Positions 45,910 to 55,500 of a stretch of 64,000 nucleotides of DNA are shown here, one piece after another. Made by a program: the position numbers and the translations under genes. Source of the DNA: Christensenellaceae bacterium Phil10 (GTDB lineage: Bacteria; Bacillota; Clostridia; Christensenellales; CAG-917); the NCBI GenBank assembly GCA_001940895.1, contig MSGY01000015.1:1-64000 (forward strand), written 5' to 3'. Numbering within the stretch: the stretch's first letter is position 1; the number at the start of each line of letters is the position of its first letter. The notes beneath the pieces are model-generated. The model had not been told where the DNA came from and did no database searches. It saw only the letters and a list, made by a program, of their open reading frames with translations.

Positions 45910-47620
45910 AAAATTCAATAAAGAGGCGCGTATGGCAAGACGGGATAAAATCGCCGCCGACGCCACCGCGATACGCACTCTTCTGAAAATCGATTTGAAA
46001 TCGCGTTTCGGATACGGTGCGCGTATCGGCGCGGGGAACGTCGGAAAATGGATATTCAATTTCGTCATGACAGCCGGAATGTACGCCGTAATCGTATTTC
46101 TCATATACCTGTTTACGAAAATGTTCGTCCTGCGTCCCGGCCTTCGCGACGGTTTTATAGTAATAGTGTCGATGGCGTCGGTGATACTGCAGTTTTTTAT
46201 CTGTACGGTTACTCTCATCAAGGCGCTTTATTACAGCGGCGACAACGAGATACTTCTGAGATTTCCCGTCAACGGCACGCAGATTTTCATAGCGAAATCC
46301 ATTTTCGTGTTCATAAGCAATTTCGTAATCACCATGGCGATATTGTTGCCGTTTTACATCAGTTACGGCGTTATTCTTCAGAAGGTCGGAGCTTTGAACA
46401 GACCCCCTGAGATTTTTTATCCCGTATCCATTCTGACTACGTTTTTAAGCAGTTTTCTGCCGTTTTTCCTTGCAAACATCGTTGCCATTCCTCTGATGAA
46501 GGTAATGAATCTGGTGAAAAACAATTACGGAATAGTGCTGTTTGTAACTATCGCGGCCGTAATCGGCGTATTCGTGGCGTATATGCAGATTCTGCAATCC
46601 TTGGTAAACTTCTACGTCGAAAAGGATATGGCGCTGTTTAGCCCCGATATGGTCGCAAGGATAGACAGATTCGCTGCAAACGCTTTCCCGTTCAATCTGT
46701 ATGCGAATATGCTTCTCGGCAGGCATCCCTGGATAAACTTCATTTACGTAATGCTGCTTACCGTCGGCGTCGGAATAATAGCCGTCGTTGTGATAAAGAA
46801 ATGGTATTTCAGCACAATTCTCGACGGAATAGAAAATCAGCGCGCGTCGTTTACGAAGCGCACGAGCGACAAACCCCTTCCGCCGTTCATATCGTATATG
46901 AAGCGTGAATTCAACGGAATACTGAGAAGTTTCAATTACAGTTTTCAGTATCTGGTAATGGCGGCGGCCGCGCCCGTTATGGTCTATTACTGCAACGCGC
47001 TTGCGGGTACGGTGGGAAGCGGCAGCGTAGGAAACAATATTCTTCCGGGAATATCGCTTATGGTAATAACCATTTTCGTGACGATTATCGTTTCTTTCTC
47101 GTCGACGGCGATAAGCAGAGAGGGCGGTTGTTTCTATCACACTAAAATAATTCCGTTGCCGTACTGGCAGCAGGTGCTTGCAAAGTTCCTGCTGTATTCC
47201 GGGGTTGCGACGTTGTCGATACTCGTCTGCTGCATCGCGGTTGCAGGCGCGAAATTCGTGTCGTTTACGGACGCGGTGATGATATTCTTTATAACCGAAT
47301 TTTCGAATATCGCGCTTACGAGTCTTTGTATGTGGTTCGATACTACCTCGCCGACTTTCAACTTTATGGGCGACGGCGAACTTGTCGGAGCAAACAAAAA
47401 CGTCGCTCTTGCGCTTGCGCTCGGCCTCGTATTCGCGGTGCTGTACGGCCTTATGACAATGATAGGCGGTTTTCTGCCGACGTTTGCGGGTATTGCCATA
47501 AAACACGGCGCCCGTTCGATAATGGGACTGTTGCTGATTGTGTCAGGCATATTCGCGATACTAGGCGTCGTACTTCTGTTTGTCAGACTGGACAAACGCT
47601 ATAACAAATTATATCAATAG
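45902..47620 (+). CDS. ABC-2 type permease
   Basis: A 572-residue membrane protein with about 12 hydrophobic segments in two halves (about 45-300 and 340-572), which fits a fused-type ABC-2 permease. A basic cytoplasmic N-terminus precedes the first helix. ATG 45902 is preceded by GGAGG and overlaps the ATPase stop; the frame is open upstream to 45839 only as a shadow. The substrate is unknown. Confidence 0.82.
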   Translation: MSEKFNKEARMARRDKIAADATAIRTLLKIDLKSRFGYGARIGAGNVGKWIFNFVMTAGMYAVIVFLIYLFTKMFVLRPGLRDGFIVIVSMASVILQFFICTVTLIKALYYSGDNEILLRFPVNGTQIFIAKSIFVFISNFVITMAILLPFYISYGVILQKVGALNRPPEIFYPVSILTTFLSSFLPFFLANIVAIPLMKVMNLVKNNYGIVLFVTIAAVIGVFVAYMQILQSLVNFYVEKDMALFSPDMVARIDRFAANAFPFNLYANMLLGRHPWINFIYVMLLTVGVGIIAVVVIKKWYFSTILDGIENQRASFTKRTSDKPLPPFISYMKREFNGILRSFNYSFQYLVMAAAAPVMVYYCNALAGTVGSGSVGNNILPGISLMVITIFVTIIVSFSSTAISREGGCFYHTKIIPLPYWQQVLAKFLLYSGVATLSILVCCIAVAGAKFVSFTDAVMIFFITEFSNIALTSLCMWFDTTSPTFNFMGDGELVGANKNVALALALGLVFAVLYGLMTMIGGFLPTFAGIAIKHGARSIMGLLLIVSGIFAILGVVLLFVRLDKRYNKLYQ

Positions 47621-47629
47621 GAGGCAGTT

Positions 47630-50329
47630 ATGAAAAAAGTATTAGTCGGATTGCTTCTTATAATTCCTATTATAATAGTGGCGGCGGTTATGCTGGTAAC
47701 CGAAGTCGTACTGCTTACCCCAGATATATCGGTGGAAAGCGTGTCGATTGTAGACCCCGATTATTATCAGGACGTCCCGTCCGTATCGATTAATTTCGAA
47801 AATCAGGGTATGCAATATCAGCTTGCCGTGCTTATTACGCCGCGTAAAGCAAACAATAAAAAAGTAACCTGGTCCATCGAACATGCCGAATCTTTCGACC
47901 CCGATTTCGAAGGCGACGTCGCAACCGTCGACGGTAACGGTATGGTAACCGTTTATTGGCCCGGTACGTTTGACGTAGTGGTAAGAACGGACGACGGCGG
48001 CAAAGAGGACAGATGTCCTTTTGCAGTCAACAGCGACGTGGCAAGAAGCGCGTTTATCGTCAGAGACGGCAATATACTGAAAGATAATTCAATCGAGCTG
48101 TATACCGACGAGATTATTAAGCTTGACGCGTGCGCCCGTCCCATAGACGTAAATCTTGCTTACGTAAGGTGGGAGTCCGATAACGAAAGCGTATTGCGCG
48201 TGGACGCAAACGGAGTATTGATGCCCGTAAGCGCCGGCAACGCAAACGTCACGATGCGTCTTAAATCCGTCGATTTCGTGCAGGGCGGCGAAGTAAAAAA
48301 GGTTGCCGAAGAAATCGTCAGAAGCGTAAACGTAAACGTAAAACAGGGCGCGTTCAACTGCAATTCCTATAATCTGTGCGTCAAGTCTCCTACGACGGAA
48401 GAGGGCGTGGAACCTGTTGAAATTCCTGCCGAAGTGCTTATAAAAATCGGGGCGACAGCGTCCGATTTCGACGCGGAAAAATCGAAAAACGCGGTTACGT
48501 CCGACGGCAGAATTCTGTTTACGGATAAAACGGGCAGCGCCGTTTTCACGAAAAACGGTAAAAGCATTTCCGTGAACAAATACGACAGCGAAAACGCAAT
48601 CGCATTCGAAAACGCCGATAAAATCGCAAACGGAACGCTGATTATCGGTAAAGTGCCGCTCACTCTCAACTGTATATATCTCAGGGACGGAAGCAGGGTC
48701 GACGGCGTCGAGTATACTTCAAATCATCCCGAAATTGCCGATATTGATAAGAATACCGGGTTAATTACGGCAAAAACGCCTGGTGAAGTGCGATTTACCG
48801 CAAAAGCGCAAAACGGCGAGAACGCAATCGAAATCCTGTTGTACGTCAAAAATCCCGTGATTTACTTTATGCTTGAAAAGGACGCTTTCATCGGCATCGG
48901 AAACGAACGTATATACGGAAATCACCGCTATGACGACTCGTTGACGGTTGTGCCCACAAGACAGATATACGTGATGGCGCCCGATACGCTCGTCGGTCAG
49001 AGCAATCTGTTCAGGTGGAGCGTGACTTCGGACGACAACGTTGCTTCTATCGACGAAAACGGTCTGATTACTTTCAAGGATTTCGAAGGCGAAAAGACCG
49101 TCAAAGTTACTGCCGAGGCTATCGACAGTCCGTATACGTCCGACCTTATCAAACGCAGTTATTCGTTCGTCGTACGGCAGGGCGTGAACGTCAGAAGTCA
49201 GAAGGAAATCGAAGACGCCGCCGCAAAAGCCGAATACGATATTTTTATCCAAAGCGATATCACGTTGTTGTCGAACGCGATTTACGAAAGTACCGACGGA
49301 GGAACAGGCCTTCTGAAAATTCACAGAAATCTGTACGGCAACGGCCACACCGTGGACTGGCGTCCCGCACCCGAAAGTTATAAAAACGAAAAAGAAAAGT
49401 CCGAACTCGAACAAAAAGGTTCGAACATTTTCGAGGTGCTCGGAGCCGAGGACGAGACGAGCAATTATCTTATTTTCCGAAACGTCCGCGTCAGAGGCGC
49501 CGTGCTTCCCGAGGACGGCTCCATTGCCAAAAACACTTTCGACTGTATTCCCGTTTCTTTGAGAGGCAGGGTGCACGCTATGTACTGCATTGCCGAAAAC
49601 GGCAAATACTGTATGCGCGTTTACGGCTTTAACGGCAAATCCGATATGGCCGTAAAGAACACGATTGTGGAGGGCTGTATTTTCAGCAACAGCAGTAAAT
49701 TTACCTTCTTCTCGTGGTGCGATACCGACAATCAGCACGTCGTGCTCAAAAACTGCGTGTTCGGTCAGTCCGCCGCGCCGTCGGTAGGCTTTTCCACCGG
49801 TAACGCCGAAAAACACGCCACGCTCGAATTCGAAGGATTTACCCGCATCTACAACTGGAAACAGAAAGTGGATATGGACCTTATTGGAGATATTACGTCG
49901 AACGCCGCAATTAACGCCGCCGTAAAACGCATAATCGACAACGAATTGTCGAAACCCAAGTATCAACAGTATTTCATAATGGATAACGGCATTCAGTATA
50001 TGCACTGCGGAATGATGTTCAGCGGATTCGAGCATCCCGACAATATATCCATTATCGACAACGGCGTCGAGTGCATGAAAGACGGTACGATTATCGAAGG
50101 CTCGGTCAGCAAAAATAATTTCGGCACCTTCCAGGTAAGTCTTGCCGATATTGCCGGAGACGCGCTGGCGCCGCTTTTCAAGGACTTCTACGATGTAACG
50201 ATTATGGGCTATTACGGTAACGAGGAATTGTTGCCCGTAAGACATACCGAAACGCTGGTGCACAGTCAGAATCTTTATAAAATGCTGAGAGAGGGCGACC
50301 CCCTTTTCGATAACGCGGAAGAAATCTGA
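47630..50329 (+). CDS. Large surface protein with bacterial Ig-like domains and beta-helix-like end
   Basis: An 899-residue protein anchored by one N-terminal helix (about 4-27), with the rest outside the cell. Ig-like group 2 (BIG2) domains recur: KKVTWSIEHAES...GDVATVDGNGMVT near 80-112, VRWESDNESVLRVDANGVL near 180-200, EYTSNHPEIADIDKNTGLITAKTPGEVRFTA (split motif) near 360-390, and WSVTSDDNVASIDENGLITF near 465-482. The C-terminal half (about 520-850) looks like a right-handed beta-helix with repeated VVEGCIFSNSS-type turns. It follows the ABC-2 permease by 9 bp with AGGAGG. A structural or adhesive role is the likely reading; no catalytic motif is seen. Confidence 0.8.
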   Translation: MKKVLVGLLLIIPIIIVAAVMLVTEVVLLTPDISVESVSIVDPDYYQDVPSVSINFENQGMQYQLAVLITPRKANNKKVTWSIEHAESFDPDFEGDVATVDGNGMVTVYWPGTFDVVVRTDDGGKEDRCPFAVNSDVARSAFIVRDGNILKDNSIELYTDEIIKLDACARPIDVNLAYVRWESDNESVLRVDANGVLMPVSAGNANVTMRLKSVDFVQGGEVKKVAEEIVRSVNVNVKQGAFNCNSYNLCVKSPTTEEGVEPVEIPAEVLIKIGATASDFDAEKSKNAVTSDGRILFTDKTGSAVFTKNGKSISVNKYDSENAIAFENADKIANGTLIIGKVPLTLNCIYLRDGSRVDGVEYTSNHPEIADIDKNTGLITAKTPGEVRFTAKAQNGENAIEILLYVKNPVIYFMLEKDAFIGIGNERIYGNHRYDDSLTVVPTRQIYVMAPDTLVGQSNLFRWSVTSDDNVASIDENGLITFKDFEGEKTVKVTAEAIDSPYTSDLIKRSYSFVVRQGVNVRSQKEIEDAAAKAEYDIFIQSDITLLSNAIYESTDGGTGLLKIHRNLYGNGHTVDWRPAPESYKNEKEKSELEQKGSNIFEVLGAEDETSNYLIFRNVRVRGAVLPEDGSIAKNTFDCIPVSLRGRVHAMYCIAENGKYCMRVYGFNGKSDMAVKNTIVEGCIFSNSSKFTFFSWCDTDNQHVVLKNCVFGQSAAPSVGFSTGNAEKHATLEFEGFTRIYNWKQKVDMDLIGDITSNAAINAAVKRIIDNELSKPKYQQYFIMDNGIQYMHCGMMFSGFEHPDNISIIDNGVECMKDGTIIEGSVSKNNFGTFQVSLADIAGDALAPLFKDFYDVTIMGYYGNEELLPVRHTETLVHSQNLYKMLREGDPLFDNAEEI

Positions 50330-50356
50330 CGAACGGTAAATTCCCGACGTATTAAA

Positions 50357-50382
50357 AGAGGTCTCTCACGAGACCTTTTTTA
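50357..50382 (+). terminator. Terminator after the Ig-like surface protein gene
   Basis: Stem AGGTCTC / GAGACCT with a TCAC loop and T6 run. Confidence 0.87.
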
Positions 50383-50405
50383 TTGTCCGGTTTTTTCCGC
50401 TATCC

Positions 50406-50443
50406 TTGACAAGTCGCGCGGAAAATAAGTATAATTATTATAC
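50406..50443 (+). promoter_or_regulatory. Promoter of the patatin-polA-coaE operon with palindromic -10
   Basis: TTGACA (50406-50411), an 18-bp spacer and TATAAT (50430-50435). The -10 lies in the perfect palindrome GTATAATTATTATAC (50429-50443), a possible operator. Confidence 0.65.
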
Positions 50444-50462
50444 ACTTAAAAAGGAGAACAAT

Positions 50463-51677
50463 ATGCGAGGACTTGTACTTGAAGGGGGAGGCGTCAAAGG
50501 CGCGTATCATATCGGTGTTCTGAAAGCGTTGAGGGAAATGGGTCTTGCAGACTTCGACGGATACGTCGGAACAAGTATAGGCGCTGTCAATTCCGCTTTA
50601 CTTTGCGCCGGAGACTGGGACAAAACTCTCGATATGTGGGATAAAATAAACCTGCACAGCGTGTTTGACGTAAACGAGGACAACTTCAAAAACATTTTAT
50701 CCGGTCGTTTCAATATCGAACTTCTCGGAAACGTCGGGAAAATCGTGTCTAATCTCGGCGGCGTAATTGATACGACAACGGATAAAATGCGCGCTTTTTT
50801 AAAAAAATATATCGACGAAAAAGCCATAAGAGAAAGCGGGAAAGACTTCGGCCTCGTTACCTATTCCGTTCCCGATTTTTCGCCGCATTATCTGATGAAG
50901 GAAGATATTCCCAATGGACAGATTTACGATTACGTAATGGCGTCTTCCGCATATCCCGTTTTCAAGTGGCAGAAAATCGAGGGCAACGAAAGCAAATGGT
51001 TTATCGACGGGGGAGTTTACGACAATCTTCCCGTAAAAATGCTTGTAGAAAAGGGCTATGACGAAATAGTGGCGATAAGAACGAATATCAAAAAATATAT
51101 CGGCTATCGGAAAGTCGATACGAAAGGCGCAAAAATCACTTATTTTACGCCGAGCGAGAAACTGGATTACGCAATTAATTTTACGAAGGAAAACGTCGAC
51201 AGATTTATGGAAATGGGTTACTACGAGGCGAAAAGACAGCTTCTCGGTTACCCCAGCCAGAAGTATTGCGTAAAGGGCGCGGACGACCACGTTTTCTGGG
51301 ATTTTCTGAGAAGACTCGACAAATCGGCCGTTGTTTCCGTTATCGAAACCCGCCATATGAAACCGCACAGAACTCACGACGCAAATATCGAAGACCTTCT
51401 CGACGTTATCAGAGAGGCGCTGGGGCTTTCTGCGAAAACGGGCGACCAACAGACATTTATTCGTTTTCTCGAAGCGTTTGCGCTTTACTTCGGCGTGCCG
51501 CGTTTCCGCTATTACGAGATAGAGGAATTCTACAACGCCGTAATGGCCGCCGCACGGACGAAAAGCGAACAGACGGAGGGCGGAATCAACGAGGTTGTGA
51601 AAGCCGAAAAAGGTATCAAATCCGAATTAAAGGAAATATTCATTTTGTTATTTTCCGGTTATAATAACGGTGTATGA
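50463..51677 (+). CDS. Patatin-like phospholipase
   Basis: A 404-residue lipid acyl hydrolase with a Ser-Asp dyad: oxyanion-hole loop EGGGVKGAY (7-15), nucleophile Ser38 in GTSIG, and Asp182 in IDGGVYDN. The C-terminal 120 residues are helical and of unknown role. No signal peptide, so it probably acts on membrane lipid from the cytoplasm. ATG 50463 has AAGGAG at 50451-50456; the longer frame from 50406 runs through the promoter. Its stop overlaps the polA start (ATGATG). Confidence 0.9.
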   Translation: MRGLVLEGGGVKGAYHIGVLKALREMGLADFDGYVGTSIGAVNSALLCAGDWDKTLDMWDKINLHSVFDVNEDNFKNILSGRFNIELLGNVGKIVSNLGGVIDTTTDKMRAFLKKYIDEKAIRESGKDFGLVTYSVPDFSPHYLMKEDIPNGQIYDYVMASSAYPVFKWQKIEGNESKWFIDGGVYDNLPVKMLVEKGYDEIVAIRTNIKKYIGYRKVDTKGAKITYFTPSEKLDYAINFTKENVDRFMEMGYYEAKRQLLGYPSQKYCVKGADDHVFWDFLRRLDKSAVVSVIETRHMKPHRTHDANIEDLLDVIREALGLSAKTGDQQTFIRFLEAFALYFGVPRFRYYEIEEFYNAVMAAARTKSEQTEGGINEVVKAEKGIKSELKEIFILLFSGYNNGV

Positions 51678-54214
51678 TGGAAAAATTATTGCTTCTTGAC
51701 AGTAACAGCCTTTTGCATCGCGCATATTACGCATTGCAAAGCTCAAACCTTACCGACAGTAAGGGAAATCCTACCGGCGCCGTTTACGGTTTCGTATCGA
51801 TGTTCGCAAGGCTTGTCCACGAGGAGAAACCTTCGCACGTTGCCGCCGCGTTCGACCTTAAAGCGCCTACGTTCAGACACAAAATGTACGAAGCTTATAA
51901 AGTCACGAGAAAACCAATGCCCGACGACCTTGCGGCGCAGGTGCCCGTGCTGAAAAAACTCGTTGCGGAACTGGGCGTAAAAATCGTGGAGCTTGAGGGA
52001 TACGAAGCGGACGACATTCTGGGGACGTTGTCGGACAAATTCGACGTGCAGACGGTCATTGTTACGGGCGACAGGGACAGCCTTCAGCTGATTGACGACA
52101 ATACGGTCGTATTATATACCAAACGCGGAATAACCGACGTGGTGCGTTACGACCGGGAAAGGCTGAAAGAAGAAGGCTTCACTCCCGAAAAGATTATTGA
52201 CTATAAAGCGTTGAGAGGCGACGTTTCCGACAATATTCCGGGAATTCCCGGCATAGGCGAGAAGACGGCGTTAAACCTTCTGAACGAGTACGGCACGCTT
52301 GAAAAAGTGCTTGAAAACGCAGAGTCCGTACCCGGAAAGCTGGGCGAAAAAATCAGGGACGGAAAAGACAGCGCAAGACTTTCGTATGAACTCGCAACTA
52401 TAAAAAGAGACGTTCCGATTGCCGTTGAACTTGATGATTTAAGTTTCGGATATCCCCTTCCGGCGGCGGCGAAAAAAGCGCTTGAGACGTTGGAATTTTC
52501 GTCGCTTGTAAAGAGATTTGAATTTGCGGATGTTAACAATAAAGACACTTCCGTTAACAAAATCGAATGCAAAACTATAGAATTGGACGATATCGGCAAG
52601 ATTAAAGCCTTGGTGTCGGAAAACGTCGGCAAGCCGTTTGCCATATACGTCGACGACCTCGTTCGTCTTGCTTTCGGCAATGATACGGAATACGTTATCA
52701 GACAGAATTACGATTTATTCGGCGGGATAACCACGGACGATATTCTTAAGGAAATAGCGCCGCTTTTCAAAAAAGGGCGGGCGATTACGTTTGATTTTAA
52801 AAAGCTTCTGCACGCGTTCGACAATTCGGGAATTGAAATCCCGGATGAGGCAGACGACGTGTTGCTTATGGGGTATCTCGTATTCGGCGGAAGAAATTTT
52901 CCGGATATTGCCGCTCTCGCGAACGCCGTCGGGACAGACGGTAAATCGGTTGCAACGTTCTTCGGTATTAAAGAGATTTTATCGCGCGAGATTAAAAACA
53001 AAGAGATGCAATCTCTGTACGGCGATATCGAACTTCCTCTCGAAAGAGTTCTTTTCGATATGGAACGCACGGGAATTAAAGTCGACAGAAAAGTCCTTGA
53101 CGGTCTTAAAGAAAAATACGAGGACGAAATCGAAAAACTGACGGCGGAAATCTACGGATATGCCGGAGAAAAGTTCAATATCAATTCGCCTAAACAACTT
53201 ACCGTAATTCTGTTTGAAAAACTCGGGCTTAAACCGTCGAAGAAAAACAAGTCCGGGCTTTCGGTAAACGTCGAAGTGCTTGAAAAACTTTACGACGAAC
53301 ATCCTATTATTCCTCTTATTTTAAGATATCGACAGATATCCAAATTGCTTTCCACGTACGTGCTCGGGCTTGAAAAAGCGATATCGTCCGACGGGCGCAT
53401 CCATACCGAATACAAACAGATGCTGACGAATACCGGGAGATTGTCCTCTACCGAACCGAATCTGCAGAACATTCCCACCCGAACGGCGGAGGGAAAGGAA
53501 ATAAGAAGAGCGTTTGTTGCGGACGAGGGAAAAGTGCTGATATCGGCCGATTATTCGCAGATAGAGTTAAGACTTATCGCAAGTATGAGCGGCGACGAAA
53601 ACCTAATAAGAGCGTATAACGAAAGCCGCGATATACACGCAACCACCGCCGCGGAAATCTACGGAGTGGATGAAAAAGACGTAACTCCCGAGATGCGCCG
53701 CAATGCAAAGGCCGTAAACTTCGGCATTATTTACGGTATAAGCGACTTCGGCCTTGCGCAGAACCTGTCAATACGGCCGAAAGAGGCAAAAGCTTATATC
53801 GAAAAATACTTCGAAACCTATCCGAAAGTCAAAAGTTTTATGGACGGTCAGGTTGAATTTGCGTCCGCGAACGGCTTTGTCAGAACGCTTTTCAACCGCA
53901 TCAGAATCATGAGCGAATTGTCGTCGGGGAACTATGCCGTAAGAGAATTCGGGAAAAGGGCGTCGATGAATTTCCCGTTGCAGGGAACAGCCGCCGACAT
54001 CATAAAAATCGCCATGCTCGATACGGCGAAAAATCTTGAAAAAACGGGTGCGAAACTACTTTTGCAGGTGCACGACGAACTTATCGTCGAGGCGAACGAA
54101 AAAAATGCGGAAGAAGTGAAAGACATTCTGAAAAAATCGATGGAAAACGCCGTAAAACTTAAAGTTCCGCTTACCGTCGACGTCGAAAGCGGAAAAAACT
54201 GGTACGAGGCGTGA
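51674..54214 (+). CDS. polA: DNA polymerase I (no active proofreading domain)
   Basis: An 846-residue Pol I for gap filling and primer removal. It has a 5'-3' exonuclease domain (1-290; LDSNSLLHRAYYAL, VTGDRDSLQLI, GDVSDNIPGIPGIGEKTA), a 3'-5' exonuclease-like domain (about 310-465) in which the DxE and other metal-binding acids are missing, and a polymerase domain with DYSQIELRLIA near 620, RRNAKAVNFGIIYG near 675 and the catalytic VHDEL near 798. Loss of proofreading is common in Bacillota Pol I. Two in-frame ATGs (51674 and 51677) overlap the patatin stop; either could serve. Confidence 0.97.
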   Translation: MMEKLLLLDSNSLLHRAYYALQSSNLTDSKGNPTGAVYGFVSMFARLVHEEKPSHVAAAFDLKAPTFRHKMYEAYKVTRKPMPDDLAAQVPVLKKLVAELGVKIVELEGYEADDILGTLSDKFDVQTVIVTGDRDSLQLIDDNTVVLYTKRGITDVVRYDRERLKEEGFTPEKIIDYKALRGDVSDNIPGIPGIGEKTALNLLNEYGTLEKVLENAESVPGKLGEKIRDGKDSARLSYELATIKRDVPIAVELDDLSFGYPLPAAAKKALETLEFSSLVKRFEFADVNNKDTSVNKIECKTIELDDIGKIKALVSENVGKPFAIYVDDLVRLAFGNDTEYVIRQNYDLFGGITTDDILKEIAPLFKKGRAITFDFKKLLHAFDNSGIEIPDEADDVLLMGYLVFGGRNFPDIAALANAVGTDGKSVATFFGIKEILSREIKNKEMQSLYGDIELPLERVLFDMERTGIKVDRKVLDGLKEKYEDEIEKLTAEIYGYAGEKFNINSPKQLTVILFEKLGLKPSKKNKSGLSVNVEVLEKLYDEHPIIPLILRYRQISKLLSTYVLGLEKAISSDGRIHTEYKQMLTNTGRLSSTEPNLQNIPTRTAEGKEIRRAFVADEGKVLISADYSQIELRLIASMSGDENLIRAYNESRDIHATTAAEIYGVDEKDVTPEMRRNAKAVNFGIIYGISDFGLAQNLSIRPKEAKAYIEKYFETYPKVKSFMDGQVEFASANGFVRTLFNRIRIMSELSSGNYAVREFGKRASMNFPLQGTAADIIKIAMLDTAKNLEKTGAKLLLQVHDELIVEANEKNAEEVKDILKKSMENAVKLKVPLTVDVESGKNWYEA

Positions 54215-54215
54215 T

Positions 54216-54797
54216 ATGAAAATTGCGGTAACGGGCGGTATAGGCGCGGGGAAAAGCGAAGTTATGAAAGAAATCGCCCGAAGAGGTTACAGAGTCTGCT
54301 CGGCCGACGAAATAAACGACCGTCTGCAAGAACGTCCGGGCTATATCCGAAAGATTTCAAAGGTTTTTCCCGCTGCCGTAAAGGACGGAAAAATCGATAA
54401 GAACGTTCTTCGCGACATCGTGTTTACGGACGATTCGAAACGCGCCCGGCTGAATGCAATCGCTCATCCCGAAATACGGCGGGAACTCGAAAATACAGAG
54501 GGGGACTTTTTTGCGGAAGTGCCGCTTTTGTTCGAAAGCGGAATGCAGGATTTGTTCGACGCGGTGATTATCGTTACCGCAAACGCGGATACTCGTATCG
54601 ACAGAATAAAAGGAAGAGGGATTAGCGAAGAACGCGCAAAGAGTATTATGGCGGCGCAGTTTTCGGATTCGGACAGAATAAAATTATCGGATAATCATTT
54701 TATTATCGAAAACGACGGCAATATTGAAAACCTGATAAAACAAACTGACGAAATACTTAAAAAAATTCAGGGGGAAAAGTATGGAAACAACGGATAA
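54216..54797 (+). CDS. coaE: Dephospho-CoA kinase
   Basis: A 193-residue kinase for the last step of coenzyme A synthesis. P-loop GGIGAGKS (7-14), substrate region CSADEINDRL and the lid region near RIDRIKGRGIS are recognisable, with VPLLFESGM as the family signature. It starts at the polA stop (TGATATG), the common Bacillota polA-coaE order, and overlaps the next gene by 17 nt. Confidence 0.94.
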   Translation: MKIAVTGGIGAGKSEVMKEIARRGYRVCSADEINDRLQERPGYIRKISKVFPAAVKDGKIDKNVLRDIVFTDDSKRARLNAIAHPEIRRELENTEGDFFAEVPLLFESGMQDLFDAVIIVTANADTRIDRIKGRGISEERAKSIMAAQFSDSDRIKLSDNHFIIENDGNIENLIKQTDEILKKIQGEKYGNNG

Positions 54798-55470
54798 AAT
54801 CGCAGAAATTCTTTCGGGAGTAAAGTATTATGCACACAGAGGTTGTTATAACAGAAAAAGACCCGAGAATTCGGTTGCGGCGATAAAGGTTGCCGCAGAT
54901 AACGGCCTCGGACTGGAAATCGACGTGCATCTTACGAAGGACGGAAGGCTTGTAGTTTTCCACGACCATACGCTTAGGAGAATGTGCAAAAGAAAGGGCG
55001 TTATCGAGGAGATGACGCTTGACGAAATCACGGCGTGCGGTCTTAATGGCACCGAACATAAAATTCCCGCGCTCGAAGAAGTGCTTTATGCGGTTAGCGG
55101 TCGCGTTCCTATTTTAATCGAATTGAAATGTCGGAATAACGAAACGGCACTTTGTGACGCTCTTATCGACGTATTAAGTGCTTATTCGGGTAAATATATG
55201 TACATAGGTTTCAATGAAAAAGCAGCCGCATATCTTAAAAGCAAGGGCTATACGGTTGCATTGTCGTGTTTCAGACCGAAAGTTCCGTCCATGGATTTCA
55301 AACCCGATGTGTTGCTGTGCAACATCGCGGGAATTCCCCGCTCGCAAAAAAGAAGAAACAAATACCCGCCGTTCGTTTCCTGGACGGTCGAGACGGGTAT
55401 AGGTAAAAGAAAATCCGAAAAGGCTTGCGTCGCAACTATTTTCAACGCACGCCGTTTCGGATACAAATAA
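54781..55470 (+). CDS. Glycerophosphodiester phosphodiesterase
   Basis: A 229-residue GDPD-family TIM barrel that releases glycerol-3-phosphate from deacylated phospholipids. Catalytic His19 is in YAHRG, followed by PENS, EIDVHLTKDG with metal-binding acids, and the second catalytic His in VFHDHTL. No signal peptide, so cytoplasmic. It overlaps coaE by 17 nt, and GGGGAAA precedes the ATG. Confidence 0.92.
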   Translation: METTDKIAEILSGVKYYAHRGCYNRKRPENSVAAIKVAADNGLGLEIDVHLTKDGRLVVFHDHTLRRMCKRKGVIEEMTLDEITACGLNGTEHKIPALEEVLYAVSGRVPILIELKCRNNETALCDALIDVLSAYSGKYMYIGFNEKAAAYLKSKGYTVALSCFRPKVPSMDFKPDVLLCNIAGIPRSQKRRNKYPPFVSWTVETGIGKRKSEKACVATIFNARRFGYK

Positions 55471-55500
55471 AAATCCGAAATAAACGATAAGAGGTGGATT

